Assembly (NCBI GenBank): GCA_017991555.1
Contig: JAGOQM010000003.1
Span: 62,001 to 126,000, forward strand
From: Neisseriaceae bacterium
Lineage (GTDB): Bacteria > Pseudomonadota > Gammaproteobacteria > Burkholderiales > Neisseriaceae
DNA length: 64,000 bases
Direction of reading: 5' to 3'
The notes under the pieces: generated by a model
Databases searched by the model: none
The model's input: the letters and a program-made list of their open reading frames with translations, nothing else
Told to the model about the DNA's origin: nothing
Part shown: positions 38,646 through 47,448 of the stretch, piece by piece
Numbering within the stretch: the first letter of the stretch is position 1
How the letters are laid out: each line of letters begins with the position of its first letter
Position numbers and translations under genes: made by a program

Positions 38646-38778
38646 ATTTCTAGCCCCTTTTGGGGGTGTGCCCAATTTGTGTCCACCTTCTGGACTCAAA
38701 ATATTAGTGATCTGATCTGCGTGCTAATGAAAATGCTCTGGTGCCAGATACCCATAATGCGGCACCATACAACTACAC

Positions 38779-38809
38779 AAAAAGCCATACTTACAAAGTA
38801 TGGCTTTTT
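38779..38809 (-). terminator. Terminator after the GNAT gene
   Basis: AAAAAGCCATACTT and AAGTATGGCTTTTT form a 14-bp stem with a 3-base loop, 30 bp beyond the stop of the minus-strand acetyltransferase gene. Confidence 0.85.
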
Positions 38810-38838
38810 GGCTCAAAGATATTGATTTGGCGGTTTGA

Positions 38839-39345
38839 CTACTCAATAGCCTCAAACGCCTTATGATACTGCACAGTGCCTTTTGGTAATTCACCGACCA
38901 ATACCTTCGCTTGGAAGTATTCCTGAGGAACCCCTGGCAATTCCAACTCAGGATGAGTCTTGAAACCGAAGCGACCATAGTAGTTAGGATCGCCCAGCAC
39001 TACGCAGCCAATGCCTCCGGCATGCTCCAGCTCCGTCAAGGCTGCCTTCATCAAAGCTGAGCCAACACCTTGGCCCTGATGATCAGGCAATACGGATATT
39101 GGGCCGAGGCCATACCATCCGCTTGTGCCTGTCGAAAGCTGAACTGGGGAGATGGCAACATGCCCGACAACCTTACCGCCCTCTACGGCCACCAAAGATA
39201 CGGTGAGCTGCTCTTTGCTGCGTAGTGCCTTGACGATAAATTGCTCGGTATGGCTTGAATATTCTTCGTTTTTAAATGCTACTGTGATCAGCTGTGTGAT
39301 GCTGTCAATATCTTCTGGGTATTCCTTGCGAATTACTAGGTTCAT
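38839..39345 (-). CDS. GNAT-family N-acetyltransferase
   Basis: The 168-residue protein has the acetyl-CoA binding motif VLPDHQGQGVGSALMKAAL (Q/RxxGxG/A) near residue 88. Downstream, CVVLGDPNYYGRFGFK near residue 118 is typical of the YhbS-like branch. The start at 39345 is an ATG; the longer frame from 39375 would need TTG. Substrate unknown. It is the first gene of the AT-rich region after the tRNA and is monocistronic. Confidence 0.85.
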   Translation of the reverse strand: MNLVIRKEYPEDIDSITQLITVAFKNEEYSSHTEQFIVKALRSKEQLTVSLVAVEGGKVVGHVAISPVQLSTGTSGWYGLGPISVLPDHQGQGVGSALMKAALTELEHAGGIGCVVLGDPNYYGRFGFKTHPELELPGVPQEYFQAKVLVGELPKGTVQYHKAFEAIE

Positions 39346-39375
39346 GGCGATTTTCTCTTTAAGTATACTGATCAA

Positions 39376-39763
39376 TAATGCCGCATAGCACCGCAGACAG
39401 TGGGTCGAAATTTGTGTAGTTCTTACTGTAATTCAAGTTGGATGCATAATAAAAGATGAATACAAATTCTGCTGTACATATAAAGACACTTAACACCACA
39501 CATTGGAAAAACCAGAATAATGACATATTCAACTTAAATAAAAAAGAACTTAGCAAAATTATAATTAATAACCATAAATTAAAACATTTTTAACTCACTA
39601 TGGATTTAATACACAAAATGTCAATACCATACAATGGATATTTGTACATTGTTTAATATCAAATAAAATAAATTTAAACTAACCTGTCTGTACTATTAAT
39701 CATAATTCAATGAATAAATAGTATTCATCTAGTTCCACTTAAATAAACTGACTTATTCAAAGT
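39376..39763. other. AT-rich intergenic region, 388 bp
   Basis: Very AT-rich spacer between the acetyltransferase and adhesin genes. A 65-residue hydrophobic frame on the minus strand (39359-39556) overlaps the acetyltransferase leader and has no clear ribosome site; I do not call it. The adhesin promoter should lie at the right end. Confidence 0.5.
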
Positions 39764-39781
39764 ATGGAAGGTTATTTAGTT

Positions 39782-40504
39782 ATGTCTAAAAAAATATTTG
39801 CCTTATTCTTAGCATCCACATTACCATTTAACTTAGCTTATGCCGCCGATCCAGAGGCACCCATTTCAAACACAAAGACAGTGACTGGTGGCTTAAGCTT
39901 CAACAAGATTGGAAAGGAATTTAATGATGGTGAGAGTATTCCAAAAAATACTGAGGCACGCCTCGGTACCCTTTCAGAAACTAGAGATGGAAAAACACAT
40001 TTTGATGATTCAAGTACGGTCAAAGTTTCTAACTTAACTGACGGCAACGTAAGTCAAGGCTCTACGGATGCCATAACAGGAAATCAACTGCATGCAAGTA
40101 ATACCAGAATCGATGGTATCCAAGCGCTTGGGTCTCAAAATAAGATCGAGATAGGCAACATAAACACCAGGGTCACCAGCCAACAATCAATCCTCAACAA
40201 CCATGAAGATCGTATTACTGAATTAGAGAAGAATTCAAGCAGTCTAATGAATTCAAAAATTGATGACTTAGATAAGAAGTTCTCTAAAGCAATGGCCTCA
40301 AATGCCGCACTTAGCGGGCTCTTTCAGCCCTACAATGTAGGCAGAGTAAACATCACCGCAGGTATCGGTGGCTACAAAAGCCATCAAGCTGCAGCACTAG
40401 GGGTTGGTTATCGTATTAATGATAGCTTCGCAGCCAAAGTCGGGGTTGCTGTCAGTGGCAGTAACAATACTACCTATAACGCTTCTGTGAACTATGATTT
40501 TTAA
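39782..40504 (+). CDS. Short trimeric autotransporter adhesin, YadA-anchor type
   Basis: The 240-residue protein has a signal peptide (MSKKIFALFLASTLPFNLAYA, cleavage after AYA). A YadA stalk motif ITGNQLHASNTRID is near residue 95, followed by a short coiled coil (about residues 115-160) and a C-terminal YadA membrane anchor of four beta strands ending in NASVNYDF. It would trimerise in the outer membrane. There is almost no passenger region, so it is far shorter than most adhesins; it may be a reduced adhesin. The start at 39782 fits the signal peptide better than the ATG at 39764, though GGAAGG is 10 bases away. Confidence 0.8.
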   Translation: MSKKIFALFLASTLPFNLAYAADPEAPISNTKTVTGGLSFNKIGKEFNDGESIPKNTEARLGTLSETRDGKTHFDDSSTVKVSNLTDGNVSQGSTDAITGNQLHASNTRIDGIQALGSQNKIEIGNINTRVTSQQSILNNHEDRITELEKNSSSLMNSKIDDLDKKFSKAMASNAALSGLFQPYNVGRVNITAGIGGYKSHQAAALGVGYRINDSFAAKVGVAVSGSNNTTYNASVNYDF

Positions 40505-40647
40505 TACAGTTAAACAGTAAGGGCCCTAAGCCTAGAGGCCTCTTATGTGGTCTTAATATTTACAATAAAAAATCATAGGGCTAATTAAAACTGGCCTTAT
40601 GGTTTTTAGCTTATTCAAATCCATCCTGCTGGGTAATCATCCCTCTT

Positions 40648-40800
40648 TTAGTGGCAATCTAAACTGGAGCTTTCGGGGTTCATTTCTAAATATTCCCAAG
40701 GGGTTAAGTCATTCAACGAGCTATGAGGTCGCTCGTTGTTATATTCTTTAATCCAGTGTTCTGTCATTTCACGCACCTCATTTAAGGTTTTAAATACGTA
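40648..40800 (-). pseudogene. IS3-family transposase, C-terminal fragment
   Basis: About 49 residues of a transposase end are encoded: VREMTEHWIKEYNNERPHSS, then LNDLTPWEYL, the characteristic integrase-core C-terminus of IS3-family OrfB. The N-terminal and central parts, including the first two DDE acidic residues, are absent, and no inverted repeats are visible. It lies directly after the AraC-type gene on the same strand, at a likely recombination scar. Confidence 0.85.
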
Positions 40801-40814
40801 CATATATTTATAAA

Positions 40815-41795
40815 TTACTCCTGATTCCATAAACGATAAATCCAAAAAGATTCATCCTCAACAAATCTTCTAGCAAACTCAGCTGGGGGAAAGCCTGTAA
40901 TACGCTTTACTGTGCGGGTCAAATGTGCCTGATCCGAAAAACCCGCATCAAGCGCAAGTGCTGCCCAATCCAAATTATTTAATACTTTTGGATCGTCTTG
41001 TGCAACATCAAAAAAAACTTTCTCAGTACTCACTAATAATTGCCATTCACGTAAAGACCTCCCACTCATCGCTTTAATACTCCGTTGCACCTGCCTTAAA
41101 CTACGACTGTCATGCCATAACTTAGCCTGTAATGCCAGCCTACCGACCCATTTGCGTCCAGCATACTGCAAACTTTGAGCAGGGTTAGAAGTGTGGTGCA
41201 TATTATCCCAACGAGATGAAATGTGATGTTTTATTACTTCTAACATCGTTCGATCATCCCTAGCCTCGACTAGCTGATCGAACATAGCAAACCATGAGGC
41301 TCCTAGCAGTTGACGGGCGCATACGCTTCGATCTTGAATAGTAGTTACATCAATATTGAACAATTCCTTCGCAGCATTAATTGTGAAGTACATCATTCCA
41401 CCACGACCATTATGTGTTGACCAATATACTGTTGGCTTTGACTGACTACCAGATATCACAACATCTTGATCAAACCGTGTCCATAAAATTTCCTTATCCT
41501 GCCGTTCAAGCATTCCTACAGCAATATCATCATGCCAAGAAAGACAAATAAAAGAAGAGGCTGGAAAATGAGATAACCGCTGCGCCTCACTAAGTATCAC
41601 ATCACGCATATCACGACTAACAATCGCCATAATGGCATCACATCCAATACTTTTTCCTGAATACAAAACGGTTGATATTTTTTGCTGACTAGTAACCACT
41701 CTAGGGGCCCGTGTCATAGGATCAGGAACGGATATTTGGTGCTCTTTATTGTTATCTATTGTCGCCAACAGAGAATTATCCTTATGCACAATCAT
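40815..41795 (-). CDS. AraC-family regulator, divergent from a cytochrome P450
   Basis: The 326-residue protein has an N-terminal sensory region and a C-terminal pair of helix-turn-helices: SGRSLREWQLLVSTEKVFFD near residue 225 and LALDAGFSDQAHLTRTVKRITGFPPAEF near residue 275. It fits the OruR/ArgR-like length class. It is divergent from the P450 gene with 107 bp between them and is the obvious candidate regulator. Its stop at 40815 lies next to an IS3 fragment, so its last few residues may come from the junction. Confidence 0.85.
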   Translation of the reverse strand: MIVHKDNSLLATIDNNKEHQISVPDPMTRAPRVVTSQQKISTVLYSGKSIGCDAIMAIVSRDMRDVILSEAQRLSHFPASSFICLSWHDDIAVGMLERQDKEILWTRFDQDVVISGSQSKPTVYWSTHNGRGGMMYFTINAAKELFNIDVTTIQDRSVCARQLLGASWFAMFDQLVEARDDRTMLEVIKHHISSRWDNMHHTSNPAQSLQYAGRKWVGRLALQAKLWHDSRSLRQVQRSIKAMSGRSLREWQLLVSTEKVFFDVAQDDPKVLNNLDWAALALDAGFSDQAHLTRTVKRITGFPPAEFARRFVEDESFWIYRLWNQE

Positions 41796-41902
41796 GTCGT
41801 TTCATTTCAATATCAGCCTTTTCAAATAGGGCAAAATAATAACTATAAAAAACACTTTACATCGATTACCCACCTAGTTTTATCAATAGAAAGGAGCATA
41901 TT

Positions 41903-43267
41903 ATGCTTTCCAAATTATCTGGCAAAAGAATTTGGCCGCCGGGCCCATCAATAAGTTTAACTGGTTGGGGCCTATTCAGGCACATGTCTAAAAACATGTT
42001 AAAAACACTTTCTGAATGGCAACATCAATTTGGCCCTATCTTTCATATACGAGTTTGGCCTGAACATATTGTAGTAGTGTGTGAACCCGCCCTAGCAAGG
42101 GAGTTATTAGTTACTCACCATAACAAACTAATCCGCTGGGAACGAGGCATTCGTGTATTTTCTCAAATACATGGAAACAGTGTTCTTATCGCAGAGGGCG
42201 ATAAGTGGGCGCAAAAACGTCGCTCGCTACAGCCTTTCTTTAAACCTAAATCTATACACAATGCCAATAAAGTGATTATTGATGCCACACAGAGTGCACT
42301 TAATAAATGGCCAACCGCTGACCCCAAATGGGATATTGAAAGTGCCATTACCTCTCTGACTATGGAGGTAATCATGCAGATCATGTTTTCACATACAATC
42401 GGGGAAAACAATAGAAAAGCGGAGAAGGCCGTTCAAATAGCCAGTCAAGCAGCTAATGCCGAATTTTTTACTATGGCTAACTGGCCTAACTGGATTCTTA
42501 AAAAGAAAAAAAAGGCAATACAGTTCTTAAATAATTTAATTGATCAACATATAGATGCTCGACTAGAAACCAAAGAAAATGATTGGCCAGAAGACTATTT
42601 ATCCTATCTCTTGCAATTACAAAAAACCGAGCCTGAAAAGTGGCCCAACAAGGCTATTCGTGATGAATGTATGACTATGTTTCTTGCTGGACATGAAACG
42701 ACCGCAGCAACATTAACGTGGTGGGCTTGGTGCATGGCCTCTAACCCAGAATATCAAGCGAAAGCACGAAATGAAATTTCCCATATTTTACAAGGAAAGA
42801 CACCTACTCACGACCAGTTATCTGAACTCAACTATCTTACTCAAACCATCGAAGAAACAATGCGGCTTTACCCCACTGCCCCATTACTTATGACACGTCG
42901 CGCAATAGCCCCCATAGAATTAGGATCATGGCAATTCCCAGAGCGTACCCTATTTATGATACCTTTACAGCAAATTCAATGTAATGAGCAATCGTATAAC
43001 GAACCACAAAAATATTATCCTAATCGTTTTGACAAAAATAATAAAAGTGCTCCACGTGGCGCATACGCTCCATTTGGCATAGGACAGCGTGTTTGCCTCG
43101 GCCAGAATTTAGCGACTACTGAAATTAGAGTTATCGCCGCCATGATTCTACAGCGTTGGATACTCTCTACCCCCATCAGTATGGAACCTCCCATACCAAC
43201 CTTAAGAGTTACCCTAAGACCTAAGACTCCACTGCACCTCACACTAACCCCTTGTCACAAGTCCTAG
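41903..43267 (+). CDS. Cytochrome P450 monooxygenase
   Basis: The 454-residue soluble P450 has a proline-rich start (RIWPPGPS), the I-helix oxygen-activation motif AGHETTAATL near residue 258, the ETMR (ExxR) K-helix motif near residue 315 and the heme-binding FGIGQRVCLG with the cysteine ligand near residue 395. No redox partner gene adjoins it; the only ferredoxin and reductase in the window belong to the 1-7 kb operon. Low GC and the IS3 fragments on both sides suggest acquisition. The substrate is probably sensed by the divergent AraC protein. A hairpin terminator follows. Confidence 0.92.
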   Translation: MLSKLSGKRIWPPGPSISLTGWGLFRHMSKNMLKTLSEWQHQFGPIFHIRVWPEHIVVVCEPALARELLVTHHNKLIRWERGIRVFSQIHGNSVLIAEGDKWAQKRRSLQPFFKPKSIHNANKVIIDATQSALNKWPTADPKWDIESAITSLTMEVIMQIMFSHTIGENNRKAEKAVQIASQAANAEFFTMANWPNWILKKKKKAIQFLNNLIDQHIDARLETKENDWPEDYLSYLLQLQKTEPEKWPNKAIRDECMTMFLAGHETTAATLTWWAWCMASNPEYQAKARNEISHILQGKTPTHDQLSELNYLTQTIEETMRLYPTAPLLMTRRAIAPIELGSWQFPERTLFMIPLQQIQCNEQSYNEPQKYYPNRFDKNNKSAPRGAYAPFGIGQRVCLGQNLATTEIRVIAAMILQRWILSTPISMEPPIPTLRVTLRPKTPLHLTLTPCHKS

Positions 43268-43297
43268 AATACTCTTTCATATAAAATCTCTTAATTT

Positions 43298-43326
43298 AAA
43301 ATCCAGTGCAAGCACTGGATTTTTTT
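43298..43326 (+). terminator. Terminator after the P450 gene
   Basis: AAATCCAGTGC and GCACTGGATTT form an 11-bp stem with a 2-base loop and a T run, 30 bp beyond the stop. Confidence 0.88.
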
Positions 43327-43329
43327 ATA

Positions 43330-43653
43330 GGTAAGTAATTCGAGCTTCAAGGCTGCCTTGTAATGCCCACAGCACCACGGCCACGGATTTGCCGCTGAAT
43401 GCCAGGCTCACCCTTCTGGGTTTTGCCCCGATGCACGCACCTGGTAGCAGCGCACAGTACGCCTTCGTCACGGAGTTTTTCAGCAAACCGAACCCACCAT
43501 TCAAACAGGTCATTTTTGCGGGGATTCATGCGTTGGCCAAACCTCCGTCTATTGGCCAACAGCACATCACCCACCCTCTGGGTATGGTCATCAATAAAAG
43601 GATGCAACTTGGCAATGTGGTCACTGGTGAGGCTCACCCCTTCCATCGCATTA
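43330..43653. other. Unassigned higher-GC patch between terminator and IS remnant
   Basis: Overlapping open frames exist on both strands (for example 43347-43679 minus and 43389-43700 plus), but none has a ribosome site or a product I recognise. Because an IS3 remnant follows directly at 43654, this patch is probably decayed mobile-element DNA. Confidence 0.4.
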
Positions 43654-43755
43654 ATAACAGAAGTACAAAACTTTGCCATGACATGGTTATGGTTTTATAA
43701 TCATGACCGACCACACACAGCCAACGGCGGTAAACCGCCACTGATGGTCAATTAA
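43654..43755 (+). pseudogene. IS3-family transposase remnant, C-terminal end
   Basis: The last 33 codons of a transposase frame read EVQNFAMTWLWFYNHDRPHT, then a GGKPP segment and a stop, the C-terminal motif of IS3-family OrfB proteins. The catalytic core is missing. It is on the opposite strand and of a different subgroup from the fragment at 40648, so two separate elements have decayed around the P450 locus. Confidence 0.75.
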
Positions 43756-43847
43756 TTCTGCTAACACTCCTATTAAAAATGGGAGGATTACCGCCATTTT
43801 GGCTTAAAAAATAAAGTGTGTTTTAAAATATAGGAACAAAGAACAAT

Positions 43848-44417
43848 ATGATCACTAAAAATTTAGGATATAAGTGCTTAGTTTTTGGAGTTGCATTTTC
43901 TTTTTTAAATTGTGCTTATGCGCAAAGTAGCCTAGATAAATTGAAACAAAGAAATGCAAAAGCAAGTGAAAGAAATGAGCTAATAGAAGAAAGTAAAAGC
44001 AACACTGCTTCTAACCCTAATGCTTGGGAGCCGATTCCTAATATGAATACTCAGAGTCGACCAGGATACGTAAGTGTTTATACGGAAGCCCGTAATAAAA
44101 AAGCAACTGAAGAAGTCAAAGGTACGCATATTGACACTTATGTTGAGAAGCATTCTGCTCCTTGGGGCACTTACAAGAAGGAAGATGGCGGTAAAATCTT
44201 AACTTGGAAAGAATCGGTTCTCACCTATTATAGTGCTTGGGGAAATGAACGCAGATATGAGGTTTGCGTTACAAAAATTATTACAGACGCTAAAGGACTT
44301 ATTAAAAAGATAGATTATAGCCCTGAGTGCAATGCATATTATGCTGGAAGGGTATGGGATGAAGCTTATAAGAAAGATAAAGAAAACAATAATCAAAAAA
44401 CGAGACGGTGGTTTTAA
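43848..44417 (+). CDS. Hypothetical secreted protein
   Basis: The 189-residue protein has a clear signal peptide (hydrophobic LVFGVAFSFLNCAYA, cleavage after AYA). It continues with a charged Lys/Glu-rich segment and a globular region with two cysteines (VCVTKI and SPECNAYY) that could form a disulfide. A conserved-looking WxxxVLTYYSAWGNERRYEVCV stretch recalls small outer-membrane lipoprotein-like folds, but I do not recognise a family. Low GC matches the island. The next gene follows 83 bp later on the same strand. Confidence 0.65.
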   Translation: MITKNLGYKCLVFGVAFSFLNCAYAQSSLDKLKQRNAKASERNELIEESKSNTASNPNAWEPIPNMNTQSRPGYVSVYTEARNKKATEEVKGTHIDTYVEKHSAPWGTYKKEDGGKILTWKESVLTYYSAWGNERRYEVCVTKIITDAKGLIKKIDYSPECNAYYAGRVWDEAYKKDKENNNQKTRRWF

Positions 44418-44500
44418 TTAACTTAATTAATTGATTCTAAATATAGTTGAGTGTCAGCATTGGATATGCTATTAGACAAATAGATAGTAAAGGAGTTTTT

Positions 44501-44989
44501 ATGCTTAATAGAAAAAGAAATTTATTTATCAAACCATTATCAATTCTAATGGGAGCGTTGTTAATGACGGGTTCTGGAGCGGTTCATTCCCTTCCTTTTC
44601 TATTTAATGATGATAAAGATGCCGCTTTATATAAAGATGTGCCAAATGTTGCTTTATCACAAGTTTACAATGAGCTGAAGAAAAATGAGGCCACGGCTAA
44701 AAAAAAATGGAGCGGTCAAGTAATCGCCATTACAGGCACTGTCGTTAAAGTTGAGGATTTAAAAGAAATAAGAGGTTACCGTTCATTAACGGCTGAAGAA
44801 GTAGGTTCTGATTGCACTGCAATGGTAGCCACAAAGGAAAGTACAATCAAAAAACAGATGAAGCAATTTCCTCCAGGGTCAAAAGTACGCATTTATGGCA
44901 TTATTAATGATATGTATTTAAGTAAAAGCTTATTTGCGCCAAGCTGCATCTATAATTTAGAAGTTGGCCGTATTGAAGCTGCTCAATAA
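44501..44989 (+). CDS. Secreted OB-fold protein, tRNA_anti-like
   Basis: The 162-residue protein has an N-terminal signal or anchor (PLSILMGALLMTGSGAVHS). The VYNELKKNEATAKKKWSGQ, IAITGTVVKVEDL segment near residues 60-92 matches the tRNA_anti-like OB-fold domain found in small exported proteins. Two cysteines (SDCTAM, APSCIYN) could form a disulfide. AAAGGAG lies 6 bases before the start at 44501, which rules out the longer frame from 44447. Function unknown; it may bind sugar, nucleic acid or a partner protein in the periplasm. Confidence 0.72.
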   Translation: MLNRKRNLFIKPLSILMGALLMTGSGAVHSLPFLFNDDKDAALYKDVPNVALSQVYNELKKNEATAKKKWSGQVIAITGTVVKVEDLKEIRGYRSLTAEEVGSDCTAMVATKESTIKKQMKQFPPGSKVRIYGIINDMYLSKSLFAPSCIYNLEVGRIEAAQ

Positions 44990-45337
44990 TAATGCAGTTT
45001 TGAAAATTTTGAGCGCATTCAAAAATTGGGGTACGTGTTAATTTTCACTTAGATTCTGTTGAAGATTTGAAGAATATTCTTTTTGCTGAATTTCATGAAG
45101 TAATTTCAGATCTTCTTGATCACCATCCAATCGTCTTAATTTTTCTTGGCGTAAAAGGGGAGAGGTTATCCTCCCCTTTAAAGCTCTTAATATAGTTGCT
45201 CAAGCTTACTCACTTAACCCCCAATCAAACCTTGACCCCTTCCCCATTCCACGCCAAAATACCCCTATTGAGTTCAATCACTCAATCAGCTTTGGAAGGC
45301 TGTTTTCAACTTAGCAGATAAGCGCCAAGGATTTACC
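44990..45337. other. Intergenic region with a decayed frame and hairpin
   Basis: A stop-free stretch of about 55 codons at 45024-45191 (plus strand) lacks a start codon and looks like the tail of a lost gene. It ends across a hairpin (AAAGGGGAG/CTCCCCTTT, 45154-45179) that has a short T run only on the minus strand. No recognisable gene. Confidence 0.4.
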
Positions 45338-45427
45338 GTGGCCGTTAAGTCTGTACCAGTCCATATGTGCACCGCTTCAATGGTGGCAGATGGTGGAGAG
45401 TGCTTGCGCTCGCTGGGCTTAAGTTGA
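45338..45427 (+). promoter_or_regulatory. Leader-like small frame upstream of the 45516 gene
   Basis: A 29-codon frame starts with GTG, with AAGGA 7 bases upstream, and ends with CLRSLGLS. A second frame overlapping its end continues without stops to 45504 (TQSSNPSFAATLTCVWKRRK), reaching to 12 bp of the next gene's start. The overlap and spacing are those of a translated leader. I recall similar leaders before small phage- or island-encoded genes, but cannot confirm homology. Confidence 0.4.
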
Positions 45428-45515
45428 CTCAGTCTTCCAATCCATCATTTGCCGCCACCCTTACATGCGTTTGGAAGCGTCGTAAGAGAGGCTATCCAAC
45501 TTAAAAGGTCACACC

Positions 45516-45887
45516 ATGGCAACCTCACAGCAATCCACCCTCCGTACCCACTACAACCCCCTCGCCTCTATTCTCGCCAACCCCGAAGCACTGGCTGCGC
45601 CCTCTGCGCTCAGCGATGCCGACCTAACCCTGATGCTGTCGAACGTACAATCTGCCCATTACAGCCTTGGCCGCGTACTGACCGTGATGGCGGGGCTGGT
45701 TCAGGCCAATACCGTAGCCGACCCCTCTTTGCGCGTGCCCGTAGACGAAGTCAACGATGCGGCGGCCGAGCTGCTGTACATGGCCGGGGGCGTGATGATG
45801 GAATTGGGCGACATGGGCCAGGTTTTGGCAGATGAAGAATACATGCGCTTGCTGCGCCAGCATGAACAGGATGGCCAGCAGACATGA
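45516..45887 (+). CDS. Hypothetical small helical protein
   Basis: The 123-residue protein is predicted to be largely helical (ALSDADLTLMLSNVQSAHYS, then EVNDAAAELLYMAGGVMMEL) with no catalytic motif. AAAGG lies 8 bases before the start. Its GC content is clearly higher than that of the AT-rich genes around it, so it was probably acquired separately. The upstream leader-like region suggests translational control. A short hairpin terminator follows. I do not recognise the family. Confidence 0.7.
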   Translation: MATSQQSTLRTHYNPLASILANPEALAAPSALSDADLTLMLSNVQSAHYSLGRVLTVMAGLVQANTVADPSLRVPVDEVNDAAAELLYMAGGVMMELGDMGQVLADEEYMRLLRQHEQDGQQT

Positions 45888-45911
45888 GCAGCTTAAGTCA
45901 TAACAAGAATT

Positions 45912-45935
45912 AAGCCACGCTTTATGCGTGGCTTT
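45912..45935 (+). terminator. Terminator after the 45516 gene
   Basis: AAGCCACGC and GCGTGGCTT form a 9-bp stem with a 5-base loop, 24 bp after the stop. Confidence 0.7.
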
Positions 45936-45991
45936 GATCTGCGTAAGTTAGTTTAATAATACCAGTATTAAACTAATCAAATATGCTTGCT

Positions 45992-46897
45992 CTACATAAA
46001 GTTAGGCAGCTGCTCCTCTTGCCACTGCCCATATGTAATATGCTCATTTTCTTGCAACTTCCACATAAGTCGCCCATTAGCGCCCCTCCCCGCCACAATA
46101 GCCGCAGCAGCTGATGGGCTATTAAACTTATAATCCTGTACAAATTCAAAAGTTTGAGTATCTATTATATTTTTTTCAAAAAGTTTTGGGCGTAAGTTTA
46201 TAATATAATTATGTTTCTTAGCTGCTAGACTCAGGCTAGAAGCAACCTTAGACCCTTTCATCACAATAAAATCACCATTAATTTCCTGTGCATAAGCGAC
46301 TATATCTTTTTGTTTTAGGATGAATTTAGCTATCTTTACACCAGAGTTACCATGCTCAGTTTGCTGCTTCCGAAGTAACTCATCATGAGAAACTCTCCCT
46401 GTTTCCAAAAAGACTAAACCTAGTACAGGCAAAACTATTTGCATTTGTGCTAAAAAAAACTCCATGTCTGAAATATCGGCTTTAGGAAGATTCATAATGG
46501 TTTGGCTACCACTATTCCCATTTTTCGAAGTGTATAACTCACTATCTTGTACCAAACCAATCAACCTACTCTCTAAGTAGCGAATGTGGCTTTTTGTTAA
46601 ATTTTGATCCTTACTCGTCACCACACAAGTGGTTTCCCAAAAACCTTTCAGAGTATCTTTTTCATGTTGAGACAAACGCTTGGCTACATTGTCAGATTCA
46701 CCAATATAAACCTCTTGAGTTTCCTTATTAATTAAAAAATAGATACCCGGCTTCTCATTTCCTACTTGAATAAACTGCTTTAATTTACTCCTTGGGAATG
46801 AAGTCACCTCTCCTGTCCAATTAACAATCTCGGATATAACCAAGCCATTATTTGTACCCTCTTCTAAATAAATCCGAATACTTTTCCCGTGAACCAT
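45992..46897 (-). CDS. GIY-YIG nuclease-domain protein with DUF4357
   Basis: The 301-residue protein has a central GIY-YIG domain: GIYFLINKETQEVYIGESDNVAKRL at about residues 52-76, with the catalytic arginine in RLSQH and the glutamate in RYLESRL near residue 107. The C-terminal 80 residues (FNSPSAAAAIVAGRGANGRLMWK) match DUF4357, often fused to such nucleases. The architecture is common in accessory regions and phage-defence neighbourhoods, but no partner gene is present. It may be a standalone nuclease. Confidence 0.85.
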   Translation of the reverse strand: MVHGKSIRIYLEEGTNNGLVISEIVNWTGEVTSFPRSKLKQFIQVGNEKPGIYFLINKETQEVYIGESDNVAKRLSQHEKDTLKGFWETTCVVTSKDQNLTKSHIRYLESRLIGLVQDSELYTSKNGNSGSQTIMNLPKADISDMEFFLAQMQIVLPVLGLVFLETGRVSHDELLRKQQTEHGNSGVKIAKFILKQKDIVAYAQEINGDFIVMKGSKVASSLSLAAKKHNYIINLRPKLFEKNIIDTQTFEFVQDYKFNSPSAAAAIVAGRGANGRLMWKLQENEHITYGQWQEEQLPNFM

Positions 46898-47097
46898 CTA
46901 CATTTTGCTCCCATCTACTTGACTAAGTTATTTTATAATCATGTTTCAAAACTATATCCTAAACTTGGGAAAGAATATTAAGTCAGCCCCCCAACAATGG
47001 TACTGCTTACTTTAATTAATTAGCTAAAAAACCAACAAGCCAAGGAATAACTTTATTTTAAGCAATGTGCCTATAATATAAATTTATACTATGCCTC

Positions 47098-47448
47098 CTA
47101 AAGACTTGAAAAAACTGGCTGAGCTAATACATATATAATAAACAATAAAAATGAAAAACCACATATCCCACCAAAAACAAACATCAAAGGATAAACAGAC
47201 CATCGACTTAATTCATCATTAGCGTCAAAAAGGTCTTTATAAATATGAGGTACCGTCAGAAGCGATAGCATTGTATAACTTATGAAAGCGATAGAAAAAC
47301 TCAACAACATCAAAGTCGAATTATGCATTTTTACTGAAATCTGGCAAAAAAACAAACCAAAAATCATCAATAAAACTAGCCACAAAGCATTTTTTCTTTC
47401 ACGATTAGTTTTATATATTTTTTTAAAATAGTTGTACATAAAATACAC
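47098..47448 (-). CDS. Hypothetical membrane protein
   Basis: The 116-residue protein has three hydrophobic segments: LVLLMIFGLFFCQISV near residue 23, LMLLSFSIAFISYTML near residue 45 and FVFGGICGFSFLLFIIYVLA near residue 90. The N-terminus is basic and aromatic. No family is recognised. Low GC like the rest of the island; 200 bp separate it from the nuclease gene, with no clear shared transcript. Confidence 0.5.
   Translation of the reverse strand: MYFMYNYFKKIYKTNRERKNALWLVLLMIFGLFFCQISVKMHNSTLMLLSFSIAFISYTMLSLLTVPHIYKDLFDANDELSRWSVYPLMFVFGGICGFSFLLFIIYVLAQPVFSSL

Noticed and set aside
38620..38770. Possible attachment site or integrase remnant after tRNA-Thr
   Set aside because: The sequence after the terminator (GTGTCCACCTTCTGGACTC) looks like a scar, but I found no integrase gene and no second tRNA-end copy, so no attachment site is claimed.
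39359..39556. 65-codon hydrophobic frame before the GNAT gene
   Set aside because: Chance frame in very AT-rich DNA, overlaps the acetyltransferase leader and lacks a ribosome site.
43347..43679. 110-codon minus-strand frame between the P450 terminator and the IS remnant
   Set aside because: No family recognised, competes with frames on the other strand, and lies in probable decayed mobile DNA.
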